Source of the DNA: Opitutia bacterium
Lineage (GTDB): Bacteria > Verrucomicrobiota > Verrucomicrobiia > Opitutales > Coraliomargaritaceae
Length of the DNA stretch: 26,556 nt
Reading direction: 5' to 3'
Assembly: GCA_003503355.1 (NCBI GenBank)
Contig: DOCS01000111.1
Coordinates: forward strand, 1-26,556
The position numbers and the translations under genes are program-made. The notes beneath the pieces are model-generated. The model did not search any database. It was not told where the DNA came from and saw only the letters and a list, made by a program, of their open reading frames with translations. This document shows positions 25,052 through 26,556 of the stretch, piece after piece (the first letter of the stretch is position 1; the number at the start of each line of letters is the position of its first letter).

Positions 25052-25396
25052 ATGCCCTTCGTTCATGTCATCTCAAATATAGGGCTCTCCGATGCAGAGA
25101 AAAGCAACTGCCTACAGACACTCTCACAGGCAATCGCCGAGCTATTGGAAAAGTCCGAAGGCGCTGTGATGACTAGTTGGACGACATCGAAAATGACGAT
25201 GGCCAGCAAAGAGACGCACACTGCATTTATTGAGCTGCGTGCCATCCGCCTCCCATCCGAAGCCTCCGAACGCCTATCGGTTGAACTCTGCGAGCGCATG
25301 ACCTTGATCACTGGGATTCAGTCAGACCGCATCTACATTAACTTCGTCGACATCCCCCCAGCCAACTGGGGCTGGAATAAGAAAACCTTCGGCTAA
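25052..25396 (+). CDS. MIF/phenylpyruvate tautomerase-family protein
   Basis: The product has 114 residues, the exact size of the macrophage-migration-inhibitory-factor (MIF) family, starting MPFVHV with the catalytic proline at position 2 (after Met removal). The middle segment KETHTAFIELRAI and the C-terminal block IQSDRIYINFVDIPPANWGW are clear matches to MIF, including the conserved NWGWN and final FG. Such proteins form homotrimers and tautomerise enol/keto substrates like phenylpyruvate. The bacterial role is usually unknown. ATG 25052 is fixed by the need for Pro2. The gene stands alone, 86 bp before the cytochrome gene on the same strand, with its own promoter. Confidence 0.93.
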   Translation: MPFVHVISNIGLSDAEKSNCLQTLSQAIAELLEKSEGAVMTSWTTSKMTMASKETHTAFIELRAIRLPSEASERLSVELCERMTLITGIQSDRIYINFVDIPPANWGWNKKTFG

Positions 25397-25436
25397 TCGA
25401 GTGGGCAGTGCACAGCGAACAGGAACGTCCATCCGT

Positions 25437-25464
25437 TTGCCTTTGGCGCGTTCTCTTATAAAAT
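25437..25464 (+). promoter_or_regulatory. Candidate promoter for the cytochrome c gene
   Basis: TTGCCT (25437-25442) and TAAAAT (25459-25464) are spaced by 16 bp. An AAGG Shine-Dalgarno-like motif precedes the start codon, and the gap to the gene is otherwise AT-rich. Confidence 0.4.
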
Positions 25465-25482
25465 AACGTAATAAGGTATATC

Positions 25483-25974
25483 ATGAAAGAGTCCCAAAAA
25501 CCCACATTAGTCATCATCGTCCTAGTTATCGCACTGATCGCGTGCATTAGCTTGTTTTTTGCATCAAAAATCCCGTCCGAAAACTCACCCGTCGGCTTCA
25601 TCCTACCACCTGGAGACGCCACCGCGGGTCAACGCACATTCGCACAATTAAATTGTATTCAATGCCACAGCGTGGCGGGCGTGACTTTCCAAGACAGTGA
25701 AACAGTCACTTCAGACCTTATGGTTCCGCTCGGAGGCGCGCTGCATAAAGTAAAAACCTACGGACAGTTGGCCACCGCCATCATTCACCCCTCGGAATCT
25801 ATTCTCAAAGCGGATGATCGCTATGTCGATACTTCGGGGAATTCTCTGATGCCGGACTACACCGCAGTGATGACAGTGCAGCAAATGACTAACATCATCA
25901 CTTTCCTGCAGGAACACTACGACATCGTCAAACCGGCATACGACCCGCAGGGAATGGGATACCCCTACTACTAA
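25483..25974 (+). CDS. Membrane-anchored monoheme cytochrome c
   Basis: The 163-residue protein has an uncleaved hydrophobic anchor (about 8-30, PTLVIIVLVIALIACISLFF), then a periplasmic domain. The heme-binding motif CIQCH is at about 58-62, preceded by GDATAGQRTFAQLN. The distal ligand is probably the Met of NSLMPDYTAVMT (~127). The stretch MTVQQMTNIITFLQEHYDIV is the C-terminal helix of class I cytochromes c. The tail is Tyr/Pro/Gly-rich (YDPQGMGYPYY). It is an electron carrier between membrane complexes; its partner is not identified here. A monoheme domain of this type is common in respiratory and sulfur-oxidation complexes, but no such genes follow. Confidence 0.92.
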   Translation: MKESQKPTLVIIVLVIALIACISLFFASKIPSENSPVGFILPPGDATAGQRTFAQLNCIQCHSVAGVTFQDSETVTSDLMVPLGGALHKVKTYGQLATAIIHPSESILKADDRYVDTSGNSLMPDYTAVMTVQQMTNIITFLQEHYDIVKPAYDPQGMGYPYY

Positions 25975-26028
25975 GCGGCATACGGCGTCCAATCATGTGA
26001 CACCATCAACAATGCAACTCGACGGGAC

Positions 26029-26556
26029 TTAAGGCGCGAGAGCGGCTGCAACGGGTTCAAATGATTCGTAGCGCTTACTGACCCCCGAACAGCGTGGATA
26101 GCGGCGACAGATCTCACTCAAGTGATCCTTAAAACAACACTCGTCCAGAGGACTTCCACTAAAAGCAACAATCCGATTCTCGTAACCCTCCATGCGGAAG
26201 GCTTTCACGTAAGGGAAACGTTGCCGCAGTTCGGGATCTTTGAGCGGCGGCAGATGGTCAACCTTTCTCGGCTCAATCAGATTAAACACCAACATCCCGC
26301 CGGGCTTGATTAATTTCGCCATGTGTTGACACCAGTCTAAATCCAAGGGCGCACACCGCACCGCCATACCGTCCTCCTCCGCATAGAGATCATCGATAAT
26401 TAGGTCAAATCTTGCCGCATCGTCCTCCGCCGCTTCCTCCTGTACCCACTCCACCGCATCGGCGGCCACCAGATCGCAGCCATCAGTACATTCAAAGAAA
26501 CCATCCGCTATGCTGAGATGAATCGGATCAAGTTCGATCCCGACAATTCGTTCAGG
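26029..26556 (-). CDS. Spermidine synthase-like/SAM-dependent methyltransferase fold protein (5' partial)
   Basis: The frame runs from a stop at 26029 to the window edge with no stop, 175 residues of the C-terminal part. The edge-side residues read IVGIELDPIHLSIADGFF, the second Rossmann motif (acidic ribose/aminopropyl site) of spermidine synthases and related methyltransferases. Then come DLVAADAVEWVQEEAAED and ARFDLIIDDLYAEEDGMAV, equivalent to the DxxxWV...FDLIIxD motif of the spermidine synthase fold. PGGMLVFNLI follows and matches the conserved GGMLV/VxN strand. The shift from the usual DxxDP to DDLY makes aminopropyltransferase activity unsure; it could also be a methyltransferase of this fold. 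The true start is outside the window. Confidence 0.8.
   Translation of the reverse strand, partial: PERIVGIELDPIHLSIADGFFECTDGCDLVAADAVEWVQEEAAEDDAARFDLIIDDLYAEEDGMAVRCAPLDLDWCQHMAKLIKPGGMLVFNLIEPRKVDHLPPLKDPELRQRFPYVKAFRMEGYENRIVAFSGSPLDECCFKDHLSEICRRYPRCSGVSKRYESFEPVAAALAP

Overview
The window looks like a chromosomal segment of a Gram-negative bacterium, most likely Verrucomicrobiota of the Opitutae type (a Puniceicoccales/Coraliomargarita-like lineage). This is an inference from the mix of genes: several TPR-rich exported proteins, an ExbB-ExbD-ExbD cluster, a membrane-anchored cytochrome c, weak Shine-Dalgarno sequences, and short GC-rich extragenic palindromes. It is mostly housekeeping DNA on both strands, not a phage or genomic island.

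Layout. 1-199: remnant of an IS3-type OrfA transposase next to the end of msrB. 200-826 (-): exported methionine sulfoxide reductase B. 964-2444 (-): dnaX, whose reading frame is split at a run of ten A residues. A 4.5S-type SRP RNA lies just upstream (2583-2677, -). 3000-4955 (+): exported TPR protein. 5141-7988 (+): rpsO (S15) behind a leader with several stem-loops, a strong terminator, a cluster of tetraloop palindromes, then pnp (PNPase) with its terminator. 8202-10440 (-): recN and a small YIP1-like membrane protein gene, divergent from an ABC-F ATPase (10569-12503, +).

12595-18557 (+): apparent operon of two exported TPR proteins, ExbB and two ExbD proteins. The first two genes overlap by ATGA and the two exbD genes are 2 bp apart. 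No TonB or TolA gene is seen nearby, so the partner of this proton-driven motor is open. The operon ends at a long hairpin.

18753-20378 (-): GIY-YIG protein, YchJ-like SEC-C protein, rplT and rpmI. 20761-21447 (+): unrecognised protein. 21647-22390 (-): cyclophilin lipoprotein with a 21-bp in-frame repeat. 22657-23841 (+): PAS-SpoIIE/PP2C phosphatase. 24010-24768 (-): FKBP with two full tandem domains. 25052-25396 (+): MIF-type tautomerase. 25483-25974 (+): membrane-anchored cytochrome c. 26029-26556 (-): spermidine-synthase-like methyltransferase fold, cut by the window edge.

The points most worth a second look are the dnaX A10 frameshift site, the S15 leader RNA, the TPR/ExbB/ExbD2 operon, and the palindrome cluster between rpsO and pnp. 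I saw no tRNA, rRNA, CRISPR array or complete mobile element.
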